Of a stretch of 22,715 nucleotides of DNA, positions 1 through 12,200 are shown in pieces. A program made the position numbers and the translations under genes. The stretch is from Phoronis australis (taxonomy: Eukaryota; Phoronida; Phoronidae). Within the stretch, counting starts at the first letter, position 1, and each line of letters begins with the position of its first letter. Location of the stretch: assembly GCA_002633005.1 (NCBI GenBank), contig NMRA01000614.1, positions 224,576 to 247,290 of the forward strand. Reading direction: 5' to 3'. A model generated the notes under the pieces. That model was given only the letters and a program-made list of their open reading frames with translations. It made no database searches and was not told the origin of the DNA.

Positions 1-89
1 GGTCCAATTTCTTCTGGACCCAGAATCTAATCAACCAGCAGAACCACTGCTTGAAATGTGTTGTTATCTCCCTTGCCGTTCTGTTGTAG
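1..89 (+). other. 3' end of the SOS intron upstream of the first visible exon
   Basis: Ends in a pyrimidine-rich tract and TGTTGTAG. No family similarity in the frame that stays open through it. Confidence 0.8.
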
Positions 90-220
90 TGAGGCTGGTC
101 TGCGTTATCACGGTCAAGTGAACCGTCAAGTGGCCAGGCAGAAGATGAATGAGATACAAAAATCCATCGACGGATGGGAGGGCCGGGACATTGGGCAGGC
201 GTGTAACGAGTTCCTTATGG
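90..220 (+). CDS. SOS: SOS exon 1 of the window: DH-PH linker and start of PH domain
   Basis: The acceptor is TTGTAG at 84-89 and the donor is ATGG|GTGAGT at 220/221. The first base finishes a codon begun upstream; residues 1-43 follow. The run [18 protein letters not shown] is close to the human SOS1 linker helix joining the DH and PH domains, and NEFLM leads into the first PH strand. The exon ends in phase 1, leaving the G of a GAG codon completed by the next exon. The open frame continues upstream of 90 to about 58, but that stretch does not resemble SOS and follows intron-like sequence, so 90 is preferred as the exon edge. Confidence 0.93.
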
Positions 221-3200
221 GTGAGTGTCTGAGTGGTATGTGTAATACATTGAGTAGGCGTGTACTGTGGTTCTGCAGGAGTGTCATGTTGTATTTCTGT
301 TGATTACACTACCATATTCATTCAAGTTAATTAATGCCCCTGTCCAAACGCATGCATCTCCTAAATTTTAAACATCCGTGCTCGGGTTTACACCCACACT
401 CCATTTATTTAGTCGCGGAGTATGGTTCCTTATAACACAATATTTTCATGTATGCTCATGCAGGTTGAGATTCGCTTGTCTTTTACTCAAAAGCAGCACA
501 TTCTCTGCAGTCCGCAGGATTTTTAAAATTTCATTCTTGATTGTGAATTGCCCTACTTAAATGCAAATCCCTGGTCGTTAACCAAAAAAGGCAGTGCGGG
601 TAAGCATCCAACTATATCTTTTCAGAAGTACTGCTTCTAAACACCAATACCTTGCTTAATACCCACCTCCTGATTTTTGAGATTTTCAAATCATATGCTT
701 TGGGCATTAAATCAGATGCATTTGGTGCATATTTATGCCAACCATCGGCGTTGTCCCAAAATGAATTTTTAAGCATGTCTCAGGCCCACAATTCCAGCTT
801 TTGAGTTTTGCTTAAAGAATTCTCAGCCATGTTTGAAAAATCTTGAGTTGGTTTGATAATCTTGAACAAGGGTACTTCTGATCTACATTCAGTAGAAGAA
901 GTAGTGTTGCATATTAATCCTAATTTGTCTATCTGTATTCTTTTGTGTAGATATTATGTTCCTAATATCTTGAAAGTGGAATTTTCATACCATCGCAGAT
1001 AGGACGTCTGATTATAAAGAAGATCAGATGCTCTAAACGAGAGCTGTCAAATGCATCCTACTTACAGTCTCACAAGTAATTAGCAGGAAATTAATGCGCA
1101 AAATGCTAATATTTGGGCCAATCACATTCAATCATCTTTGGCGAGCGGATCACTGGAATGTAGGCTTCTAACGGTAATTAGAATGGTCTACTGTCTCATC
1201 TGATGTGGGTTCGGATGACAAGAAGGCAGGTTCACTCATGAGTTTTTTGGATGGCAGATCAGGGCCCAAGGTATAATCTCCAAACTCTGACTGGCAGCAT
1301 CCCGTGCAATTGGTCATTTTTTAGTTTCAATATCCGATCTACCTTCTGATCAGATGGTATCTGAACACTGTATAAGGCTTATTATCCCACAAAAGCACAC
1401 TGCACAGCTTTAGCCATGATTGTATCTAAACATTGTGTAAGGCTTATTATCCCACAAAAGCACATTGCACAGGTTTACCCCTGGTGGTATCTAAATGCTG
1501 TATAAGGCTTATTATCCCACAAAAGCACACTACACAGGTTTAGCCCTAATGGTATTTTTGCCCTGCTGGTGGTTGAACCTTGTATGTACACTTACTTATG
1601 TACCTTACGTAGTTTTTCAAATGTAAATGGGTTGAAGTGGAATTGTGTAAAGACACAAAATCATTGTTGCTTTCCTCATCGCTTGAGAGACGCTTCTTTG
1701 TAATTGTTCAAAAGTGTAGATTTGCAGAATTTCTTGAAAGTTTGTTTTCACTACGTTGTTTAACTGCTTGTAAGCCTCAATTATTTTCTCCCGTCAGAGG
1801 GTACGTTGTGGAAAGTTCAAGGTCGTAAGGGAACGGAGCGCCACCTGTTCCTGTTTGACGGTATGCTAGTCTCGTGCAAACCAAACCTCAAGTTCAAAGA
1901 AAAGTACTACACGCGTAAAATGGAAATTGTCGATCGTGAGGACACTGACGGTAACTTCCGTAGTCACTCCACGCTAGTTCATTTCATCTCTAGTGCTTGT
2001 TAGGAAATTCTCACACACAAATGTCTTAAAATCCAAGTCATGTGCTTTTCAACATTATTGCTAACAACTTTCCATTGTTAAAAGGATACTAAACCCAATT
2101 TTGGCCTGTTAACCTATTAACAATTACTTTCCCCATACAAATCTCAAAAACAAAGTAATGCTTTGCAACCCTCGTCAAACCTCAAGAGTTTGTAGCAACT
2201 GTGAAAACTTGTACAAAGTCTGCTAAAAGGCTAGCGTGGCCTACACTAAAGGCGAGTTACGCAACAGTTGGGGGAAAGACCACCCACTAAAAACCATAAT
2301 ATCTATGCTGTGAAGCAGTGATTTTGTGGTGTTAGTTGAATTCTGCTTTCATCACTGAAGTTTGCTGCCAGTGATGTATTTGCAGGTAACAGAATGAGGA
2401 TTGGTTGAACTCGCCAAAACCCTATTTAGTATCCTCTTAACGTGAGATTGTTTTTACCCTATTTGCTGGATGACTTTTGTTCAGACACTAACTTTTTTCA
2501 CTCGGCCTCAACACACAATTTTCATTGCGTGCTGAAAGACCTTGACAGGGCTGCAGTAGGTTTCATTACCTGGATGGTAAAAGGCTGGAATAAAGTTATA
2601 ACAAAAGGTCAAACTTCAAAAACAACAAATATGTAGTTCTCTCCGGTTTCCTGTCACATAACTCTCAATTTGTTGATTGCTTAATTATCTTGGATGCTTT
2701 CCAGTGACGTCATACTTCCTCGTTAAACAGGAAATTGTCTCTATTATTTAAATGAGCTGACATGAACTTGCCTGTTGTGTCGCCAGGTTAATTGTTGATT
2801 GATTGTTTTTGCAAAAGCTTTGCGGTGTCTGTTGCAAGAGGAAACATCATAAGTCGTGCGAGTTAATGTCTCAACCTTTCTATTTCTAAGAGGAAGTTCA
2901 CTGTGGTTTCACAGAATCATTAAATGTATCGTACTGGACAGTTATCATTCATAGTCGGACTTAATGTTTCCAGAATAGTAATTAGTAGATCTTGGACCAT
3001 CCCAGTATTGATGGAGTAAGAGGAAGCATAACTGTTTGCTCTTAGCTATGACTCTTGACATCAACTTAGTTCAAAGGACACACAAGCCCGTCTTGGTAAA
3101 CAGAACAGGGCAGTGCAATTTTAGCTTAGATTGTGGCTCGAGTGTGACACCGTCCTCATATCTTGTACTCTGATATTACAATGCTTTGTTGGTTGCCACT

Positions 3201-6200
3201 AACTTTTCCCCGTCTTCAAGAGAACACTGAGAACTACTGAAACCGATTATTTAATGACAGATTGCCTGTTCATAAGATTAACATATAAAGATATTCACTC
3301 GAATTGATTTGAAGTCTTATTTCATCCCTGGGTACCCAGATTTTTGTTAATTTCTACATTCATTTCATTACAAAATTTAGGTTCATGTCTCACTGCACGG
3401 TATGTATTTTCCTACAGATTTGAAGAACGCCTTTGAAATACAGAATAATGTTGTGTTTTATGCCAAGACAGCGGAAGATAAAAATAATTGGATGGCTCAC
3501 TTGATGCTGCTGCAGACACGCAGGTAAATCTTAAACTCACCTGAGTCTACTTCATACCTGCAGGTAAACCATTAACTCACCTGTGTCTATCTCAGACACT
3601 CAGGCAAGTCATTAACTCACCTGAGTTTACTTCAGACCCACAGATAAGTCATTAACTCACCTGAGCCTTTTTCAACCCACAGGTGAGTCATTAACTCACC
3701 TGAGTCTACTTCAGACACACAGGTAAGTTATTATTTCACCTGAGTCTTCTTCAGACACATAGGTAAGTCATTAACTCACCTGAGTCTACTTCATACACAC
3801 AGGTAAGTCATTAATGCACCTGAGTCTTCTTCAGACCCAGAAGTAAGTCATTAACTCACCTGAGTCTACTTCAGACCCATAGGTAAGTCATTAACTCACC
3901 TGAGTCTTCTACAGACACACAGGTAAGTTGTTAAAAAAGTAATAGTACATGTTGCACTGGCCACTCAGGTGGTTGCGCTGCACTGATCACCTGGAATTAT
4001 TTGATATATAGTTAAAACTGAGCTGAGGAGCTAGATACCTGAATCATGGGTCTAGCAGTGTACCCCAGTGGGACTCGATCTCACGACTTTGAGTAAAGGA
4101 GATGGACACTTGTCCCACTAGTCCACACTGCCACCTCAAGTAACTCTGGGTTATCTCACAATAGTTATCTATGGTTTCACAGTGATGCTATAGGATAAAT
4201 AATATTGTATGTCACGTAACAAAAGCCTCTGACAATTTTGGCCTGTCATAATCAACACTTGTCTTTTCTTTCAAAAGATTTTACTAAACACGTTTGCATA
4301 CAAATACTTTTCATTCTCAATCTTGAAACTTCCACCAGTCAGCGTTGTAGCCTCGATGAAGTGGTTCTCTCTCATTCGCGTAGTTACCTGCGCTGCCACA
4401 TACCCCTATTTGCTACATGTGATGTTGGGAGGAGTCAGAACAATGTCATCTCATTATTTACTTTTTTACACTGTAGTTAGACAACGTCTGTCATTTCTGT
4501 GACATCAAAATGTTCCTGTGCAATGAGTTTCATTAAAACTGGAAAGCCAGACGGAAAGTCTTGAATGCACAGCATGTCTTTCATTTTCCCAAATGTAAGT
4601 GTACTTAGTATTGACAGCGTGACAACTGCCCTGCACACTGTGTAACCTTGTAGCTTGGAAAAGAGTATGTCTAGATATTAAATAACCTTTCTACAGGTAT
4701 AAGGAAATGTCGTATTAACAATGGATTGTGGGAAATAACCCCATATCATTGCAGACAAAATACATACATGTTAAGTCATCAGGTGTCTGTAAGGAAGGCT
4801 ATTCTACGAATCTCTTCTGATAGTTTGTGCCTGCATTATCTATCTGTAAGAAAATTGATGTTGTGTGCCCCAGTAATCCAGTGACGGAATTTGCCATTAT
4901 CACGTTTATTTTCTCTCCTTTAGCATGTTGGAGCGATCGTTAGACGTCATTCTACAGGAGGAGAGAAGCCAAGAGCCTCTCCTAATGCCTAGCCAAGACG
5001 ACTATCCCTTCACTGAAGCTGACTCTAGCTCCAACATCGAGTTTATCACGGACGAGCGACAGACCCGCAACTCAGACTGGCCGCTTATCAAGGGTGGCAC
5101 GTTAGTCAAGCTCGTCGAGCGGCTCACGTATCATAAAAACGCGGATCCGAAGCTGGTCCGCACATTCCTAACCACTTACCGGTCATTCTGCAAGCCGCAG
5201 CAGCTTCTGGATTTGCTCATCGCCAGGTTCGAGATTCCGGATCTCGAGATGGTGTCGAAGGATGACCCGGATGAGTTGGAGCCTGGGTTGAATATATCGC
5301 GCGAAGCGCTCAACAGGTTCCGCAAAGAGTACAGCAAACCGGTACAGTTTAGGTGAGTGGAGAAAAAACAGGGCCCAGATGTACTTAGTGTTTTGTTTTC
5401 TGGTTGAATTGCGTTGTTTTCTGATACTTTCTACTGCAGCTTTCTTGTATGTCTTTTCCGTATTTGCCGTGCTGTTTGTTAAGTGTGTCTTTTTATGACT
5501 AGAAATGACGGTAGAATAATTAGTAATTCAATGTATGTGATGATAACTGGGTTATTATATCAAGATTTGTAATGTGCAAGCCAATGTAATGTGCAAGCCA
5601 ATGTAATGTGCAAGCCAATGTAATGTGCAAGCCAATGTAATGTGCAAGCCAGTTTAAACAAAAGGAAGTTGGATCAGCACTCATGGTAATATCATGGATG
5701 TCTGCGCCGATTCTCGTTGATATCTGTTGACAAAGTGTATGAGGATGTGAAACAAGCTGATCATGTTGTTAATACTTTGTTCTCTTGAAATGTTAATTTA
5801 ACCGGTTGTGCCATGGCGGTGTCTGTTCTTGTAGGGTTGTGAATGTGATGCGACACTGGGTGGGCCAGCACTTCTACGACTTTGAGAATGACGGAGAACT
5901 GCTAGACAAACTGCAGACGTTCATCGAGGGCGTGAAGGGCAAAGCCATGAGGAAATGGCTAGAGTCTGTTACCAAGACGATACAGCGCCGGGTAAGTTAT
6001 TGTCCGTATTTGTCATTGGTCAACAGAACGGTGTCATATTTTGAATCTTATTGCATTTTATTAAAAAGAGGTTCTTGCCCTGTGTTTAAAAGGAATCTTG
6101 TTGCCATGGTTACGTACTATAGTTTAAAAAATAAGTTAATGGTATTTCTTCTTTGCGAAATTCCTAAGGAAAAACTTCTGACTGATTTTCAAGTGATTTA

Positions 6201-9200
6201 TTTCTTTCATCTATTTTTATTTGACGCAGCTATATGAGTTTAAACAATTCGTCAACTTAATCCACTGTAGTACAATACATCTTGTTCTTATTTCTTTCAC
6301 TATTTCGTTTAATCCATAGCCCTTTGTCAATGAGATCTCAAGACTCAGGTAGCAAACAGCGGCATGTAAAATTTTCGTTTGGCAGGGTTTCCTTGAAATG
6401 CCAGAGTTTGTGTTTTTTTTTCCTATTTGGTATACTTTTGCTTTGTTTTTCAGTTGGAAAGCTCAAGTGTCGGTCGGGAAATTGTCCATCAAAACACGCC
6501 TCCTCAGGTGGAATGGCACCTCACAAAATCACCGGCAGAGTTCGACCTAATGACTGTGAGTTGACACAGAGCCCTCTCTTACTGTTTTTCTTAAACTTTC
6601 TTTTGGATCTCCGTCATTGTGAAGATGTATTTTAAATGCAAAATTTGTTGACACAAATTCACCAAAACCATATTACCCAAACCTCTTAAAACCGAATGCT
6701 TGCATTCCTCTCATCGTGGCAATCCAATGGTATTTAGCCAGCCGTCATAATTTGGTTAATATTTACATCGCGATATTTTGTACAGTTGAGCCTTGTTACA
6801 CCTTACACCACTTGGAACGTTTACGTCAATATCAACCTGCAAACTTCCAAGTCCTGATTTCATCTAATATATTTCGATGAAAGTCATAATTGACCAATGG
6901 CAAACTCTGCTCCCTTGCGAAATGTTGAGAAACAAACAATAACTTTTACCTGGCAACGTGTTTTTTGTCGGGTAAAATGGCCGCTGGGAAACGAGGGTGC
7001 GTCAAGAATGCTGCGTTGTGATTGGTCAGTTAATCCGTCACTCAAAATCCTGGTGATAGGTTAATTGTATACAACTTACACCTTTACACACCTTTGCAAT
7101 TATTATAACAATATAACATTTAAAATTTCCTGTCCCTTGCGACCTTCACCTACGTTTAAGATGAACGTTGGCCGACTGCGACTTCTCCAGTCTGAAGAAG
7201 GTCTCCATACGCTTACGTCACAACTAAATATACACTGTATCATTTTTGACTTGTGTATAGCAGTAGTCTGGCGAACTAGTGTATTACTTTAGGCCTATTC
7301 CTTTTTTAAAGACGCCATTTACAACTTAAGTCATTCAAGATGCAAATGTCCAATAAAAAAGTCTACACTGGTTATAGCGCACTATCGTTATAGCGTACAA
7401 ATTCCAAAGGTGCCTTGATGTACGCTGTAACAAGGTTTGCTTGTACACAATAGTGCTGTAAGTTGCTGCTACATGTCTATCCTGACCAGTCATTTTCTTT
7501 CTTCGCTCCTCGTGAGACACAAGGCAGGAATCCATTACAAAGAGCAGGGTTGAGTAAGTAAGTGGAATAGATCTCTTTTACCTAGATATTGAACAAGTTC
7601 CCTTATTTTTGCACCTTCATACATCATCATTTTGCATCGTCTTTACTCTCTTCTAGCTTCATCCAATCGAGATCGCCCGTCAGGTGACTCTGCTTGAAGC
7701 TGATCTCTACCGTGCCGTGCGACCTTCAGAGCTCGTTGGCAGCAAATGGACGAAAAAGGAGAAACACATCACCTCACCTAACACTCTTGCCATGATACGA
7801 CACTCTACAATGGTGGGTTAGGGAACCGTTCACAGTTACCGCCATTTTCGTCATTTTACAAAGCGGCCGATGTTTACTGCCAACGTATGCTTTGGATACT
7901 ACAAAAGTAGTGATGCTAAGAGATAAAATTCGCCGATTATTCGCTGGTTTTTTACATTGTTAAAGTATGACAAAATAACCAACAGCTTTATTATCGTCGT
8001 GATTCTTCGACCGGAACATTAATTGCGTTTGTCGTAGTGGTGGTTGATCAAGCAACAAAGCTCGGCAAATGGTTAAAAATATGAGATGTGCAAAATAAGT
8101 GGTCTTTTCACCTCCATTGCCACGATAATGTTTGTATAAATGTGTACAGTGGTGAAAATAGCCATGACCGTGACTTGCGCTTTATAGAACAGTGGTTCGA
8201 GGATATTTGTGTAAGGTCTGTGTGAGCTCTCAATAAAGAAATGATGTCCATTTTCAAAACCCACTGCACCCATTTGGATGATCGACGATGTCCAGCAAAT
8301 CATTGATCTCCCAGGGTAAAAAGTACTTTTCATTTATGTCTTGCTTGATTTAATTCTATCAAATTTTTAAATAATTACCGCAAGTTCGCTCTTAGTTTTT
8401 CGGCAATTCCACTATTCTCCCTATGGAGGTGTTACACTGTCTCAAACTTTTTTTCTTATTTTAAAAGTTGCAGATTTTTGAACCTCCACAAGTACACTCG
8501 ATGTAACTTAAGATAAAGCCTTGAGATATAGAACAAACTGACAGTGCAGTCAAGAAATTTTTAAGTTATACTTGATGTTGTGTGCGATTATTACAGTTCA
8601 CGTTCTGGCTAGAGAAGTGTATACTGGACGCAGAAAATTTTGAGGAGCGCGTTGCTGTGGTGTCGCGTGTGCTGGAGATTCTCATGGTGTTTATGGAGTT
8701 GAACAACTTCAACGGAGTGCTAGAGATTGTCAGCGCGCTCAACTCAGCGCCCATTCACAGACTGGAACACACCTTTGAAGTGAGTCGTTAACTTGTCAGT
8801 AGTCATGTCCTTAATTCAACTCTCCTCTGCGGAGGTACAAAAACCCATTGCGTAATTATATTGGTTCTCAGACAAATTGTGCTACTGACTAACAGACTTC
8901 TGAACTGAGACGAAACTGTAAAGAATGTGATTTGATTATACAGGATTTTTCAGAAAGTCAAAAAGTTTTTGAACCAGTTTTCTGTATTACAGTATTTTTA
9001 AAAGCTTTTTCTCATTTGTAAAATCTCATAATTTTTGAAGTCTACGTATTTACAACACTGATGCTAGAAATCTAGTGAGCTTGTATGAAAGTTGATGCTA
9101 TCGGCACTTTGCTATATTTTCACGCCACAAGTTTTATTGGAAACGACACTCTGTTTGTTTTTAATGGCCTTGATAGATAAATGCTCCAATTTGCGGCCGG

Positions 9201-12200
9201 CTGATCTCGTATGAAGTGCCAGTTGATGTAAAAGATACCCATGCGAGAAACTTTACGCTATCATCTCTCTCTGTCTCTGCAGGAAGTGCCAAATAAGTTA
9301 GTGAGGGCATTTGACGAAGCCAAGGAGCTGAACGCGGACCACTTTAAAAAGTACAATGAAAGGCTGCGGTCGATAAACCCGCCCTGCGTACCATTTATGG
9401 GTAGGTCTATGAGTGACATCTCTTCTGAAATACTTATGTTGGCCGCCAACTGTTTTGAAGTTAGAGATTTGTCTATATCATTCGTCTTAGTTTGTAAAAC
9501 TTGTATTGCAGCTCCCTGGTTTCTTATGAACTTCAAATAGCTGCTATTGAAGGTTCTTTGTCACCAGTTAAGCTACTATAAGAGCAGTCCAGTGCAATGC
9601 CTTTATATGTTAATTTATTCTCCTTTACACAAATTACCGACATAGGCCGTGTTCAACAGCATCTAGGACATTGTATTTGCTCAACGAAACTGAGTGCAGA
9701 ACTAAGATGCAGGCCTTTTGCTGTGCCACTCGTGTCCCTTCCTATTGTTTCGTGGATAGTAAATACATGCCAGGGGATGAGTACTTAACGCAAACAATGA
9801 CTCCAAGACAACCAGGAATCTAGGGTTTTAGTCACTAATCATAACGTCAAAAACATCTGTGTTCTCCTTTATGTATGAACCAAATTGACTGTCTGTTGCT
9901 AGATATGTTTCACATTTGCTGACTGTTGCTAGGTATGCATCACATTGACTGACTGTTGCCAGGTATGAAGTTACATAATTCACTGACTGTTGTTAGGTAT
10001 GTACTTAACCAACATCCTGCACACGGAAGAGGGTAATCCCGACTTTCTGCAGAACAACCCTGACCTGATCAACTTCAGCAAGAGGCGAAAGGTGGCGGAG
10101 ATCACGGGTGAAATACAAGAGTATCAGAACCAGCCCTACTGCCTCACCATCGAGAACGACATACGGGTGAGTCAACTCATTATATCTCTCGGACTTGGTT
10201 TCATGAAAGTCGTAAGGTAAAGCTCGCATCAGTCCAAAGTGTTTTAAGTCAGATTTTCACTCAACTCGGACTCAGTTCACTTAGCCTTCCAGATAAGTAG
10301 GTTTTCATCTTGCTCACTCACATAAAATTTCCGTCCTGTTGGACTTGACTTATGTTAGTTTTACTGGTATGATAGATAACAACAGCATACGTGACATGGA
10401 ATTATCACATCATTGGACAATGCCTTGAACCATCAGCAGGGCTCGACATAACGAGCTGCAGGTCGCATTTGCGACCTGAAATTTGGAAATGCGAGCTGAG
10501 ATTTTTGTCAGCTCGTATCAAGTCGCAAAATGCGACCTGGAATTTCCAACGAATGCGAGCTGAGTTTTTACATTTCTCAACAGATACCTGGCAAATACAA
10601 AGCAGCTCTTGTTAATCCGACCGTTATNCGGACTTGGTTTCATGAAAGTCGTAAGGTAAAGCTCGCATCAGTCCAAAGTGTTTTAAGTCAGATTTTCACT
10701 CAACTCGGACTCAGTTCACTTAGCCTTCCAGATAAGTGGGTTTTCATCTTGCTCACTCACATAAAATCTCCGTCCTGTTGGACTTGACTTATGTTAGTTT
10801 TACTGGTATGATAGGTAACAACAGCATACGTGACATGGCATTATCACATCATTGGACAATGCCTCGAACCATCAGGCTTATCCGACAGAAATATTTTTTC
10901 TCCATTTTTTGCAACACGTCCCAAAAGTTAATAAAACAATCTACGTCTGAAGCGCTATTATCTCAGTACTTTCTATGGTTTTAATGCCTGATAATAAATT
11001 CGTTGCCATGAATTGAATGCTTCTGATGTAACAAACTTGTTGGTAAATAAATTTAAAAAGCTCGCCACGAAACGCATGTCAATGATCACTGTTTTTCACA
11101 GCTTATGAATTTTTTTCAGATATGTTAGATAACTTAATGTTGTGATAGTGGTATAGGGACTTTCTTCAGGTGCTCAGCGAAATGGCCCACCTGAGCAGCA
11201 TACGCACGTCTGGTACAACGTGTACCAGACCGCCTGCTATCATTAATTAGGAACTTCCTTTGTTCGGGAGTGTTACAATGCCAAAGTGTTTTGAATTAAC
11301 GATTCTATTGTTTAAACGCTGCTCCTGGTTTCCTGAGAGAACGGAACTAAGCGTTGTCTGTTATGGAGGGTCTGTCTTACTAGTGAATATGTTTTGAAGA
11401 ACGAGCCAATAGGATATTGCTGCTGACATTGCAGGCTTTCTTCGAGAACCTGAATCCATTGGGTGACCGGACGGAAAAAGAGTTCAACGATGATTTGTAC
11501 AATAAATCTCTGGAGATTGAACCCAGGAATGCACGGCAACTGCCCAAGTTTGTACGTAGAAATCTTCTTCGTGTCAATTGTCTGATAGTGTTTCGTTTGT
11601 GTCAGAAACAGCGCATTCATTCATTTTGGTTTTGGCAAGTCACCTATTTAGGATTGGGTGATGAATTTGATGGCAACATTCTCTTGCCATGGTAATGTTA
11701 ACTTAATTTATTTTGCGAAATTTCTTGACAGTTTTGATGATATGTTAATGTTTCGAGAGCGACTTGTTAGTAAGGGAATTGTGCATTACAAATATGATAA
11801 TGATAATTTTGCGAAGCAATTTCTTAGATGCTAGTTTGACAAAAGTCTTCGTAAGATTTTGATCATGGTGCTCAGACAATCAATTTAAAAATCATCCGTT
11901 TATCTGAAGTAATGTGTTTTTCGCTTCAAAAGGCTTGTTTGCTCAATTTTTACACTTAAGTGTATGCGCATAGGCTTTAGTTTCCCTTATAGGTCCACTC
12001 AGTTGTCTTTTGCGCATACACAGGTCTGGATAGTGTGTGTGATTTTTATCCCAGGAATTTTCCTCTTTTAAGAGGATTTCCTCTTCTTTGGTTTCGATTT
12101 CCTCTTATTTGATTTCCAGTTTCTTCTTTTCTCGTTGTTTTCATCAGTATTTTGACTTTATTCATGCAAAAATGTTTATTTTAGTTAAATTTTGCAACAC

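Larger units (their letters stand above)
10167..11434 (+). other. SOS intron 10 (1268 bp as assembled, probably inflated)
   Basis: GTGAGT to TTGCAG. It contains a 247-bp direct duplication broken by a transposon end and a single N at 10628, and a pair of hairpins at 11168-11230. If the duplication is an assembly artefact, the true intron is about 440 bp shorter on the allele without the transposon. Confidence 0.88.

Noticed and set aside
3521-3930. CRISPR-like array
   Set aside because: Whole units repeat without unique spacers, the host DNA is animal and the array is seeded by a splice donor; it is a minisatellite.
4055-4133. Functional tRNA gene on the minus strand
   Set aside because: Extra bases between the B-box arm and the closing stem, and a mismatched T stem, do not allow a normal cloverleaf; better explained as a SINE head.
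10005-10229. Minus-strand open frame overlapping SOS exon 10
   Set aside because: It is the antisense shadow of a conserved coding exon; the + strand frame is unmistakably SOS.
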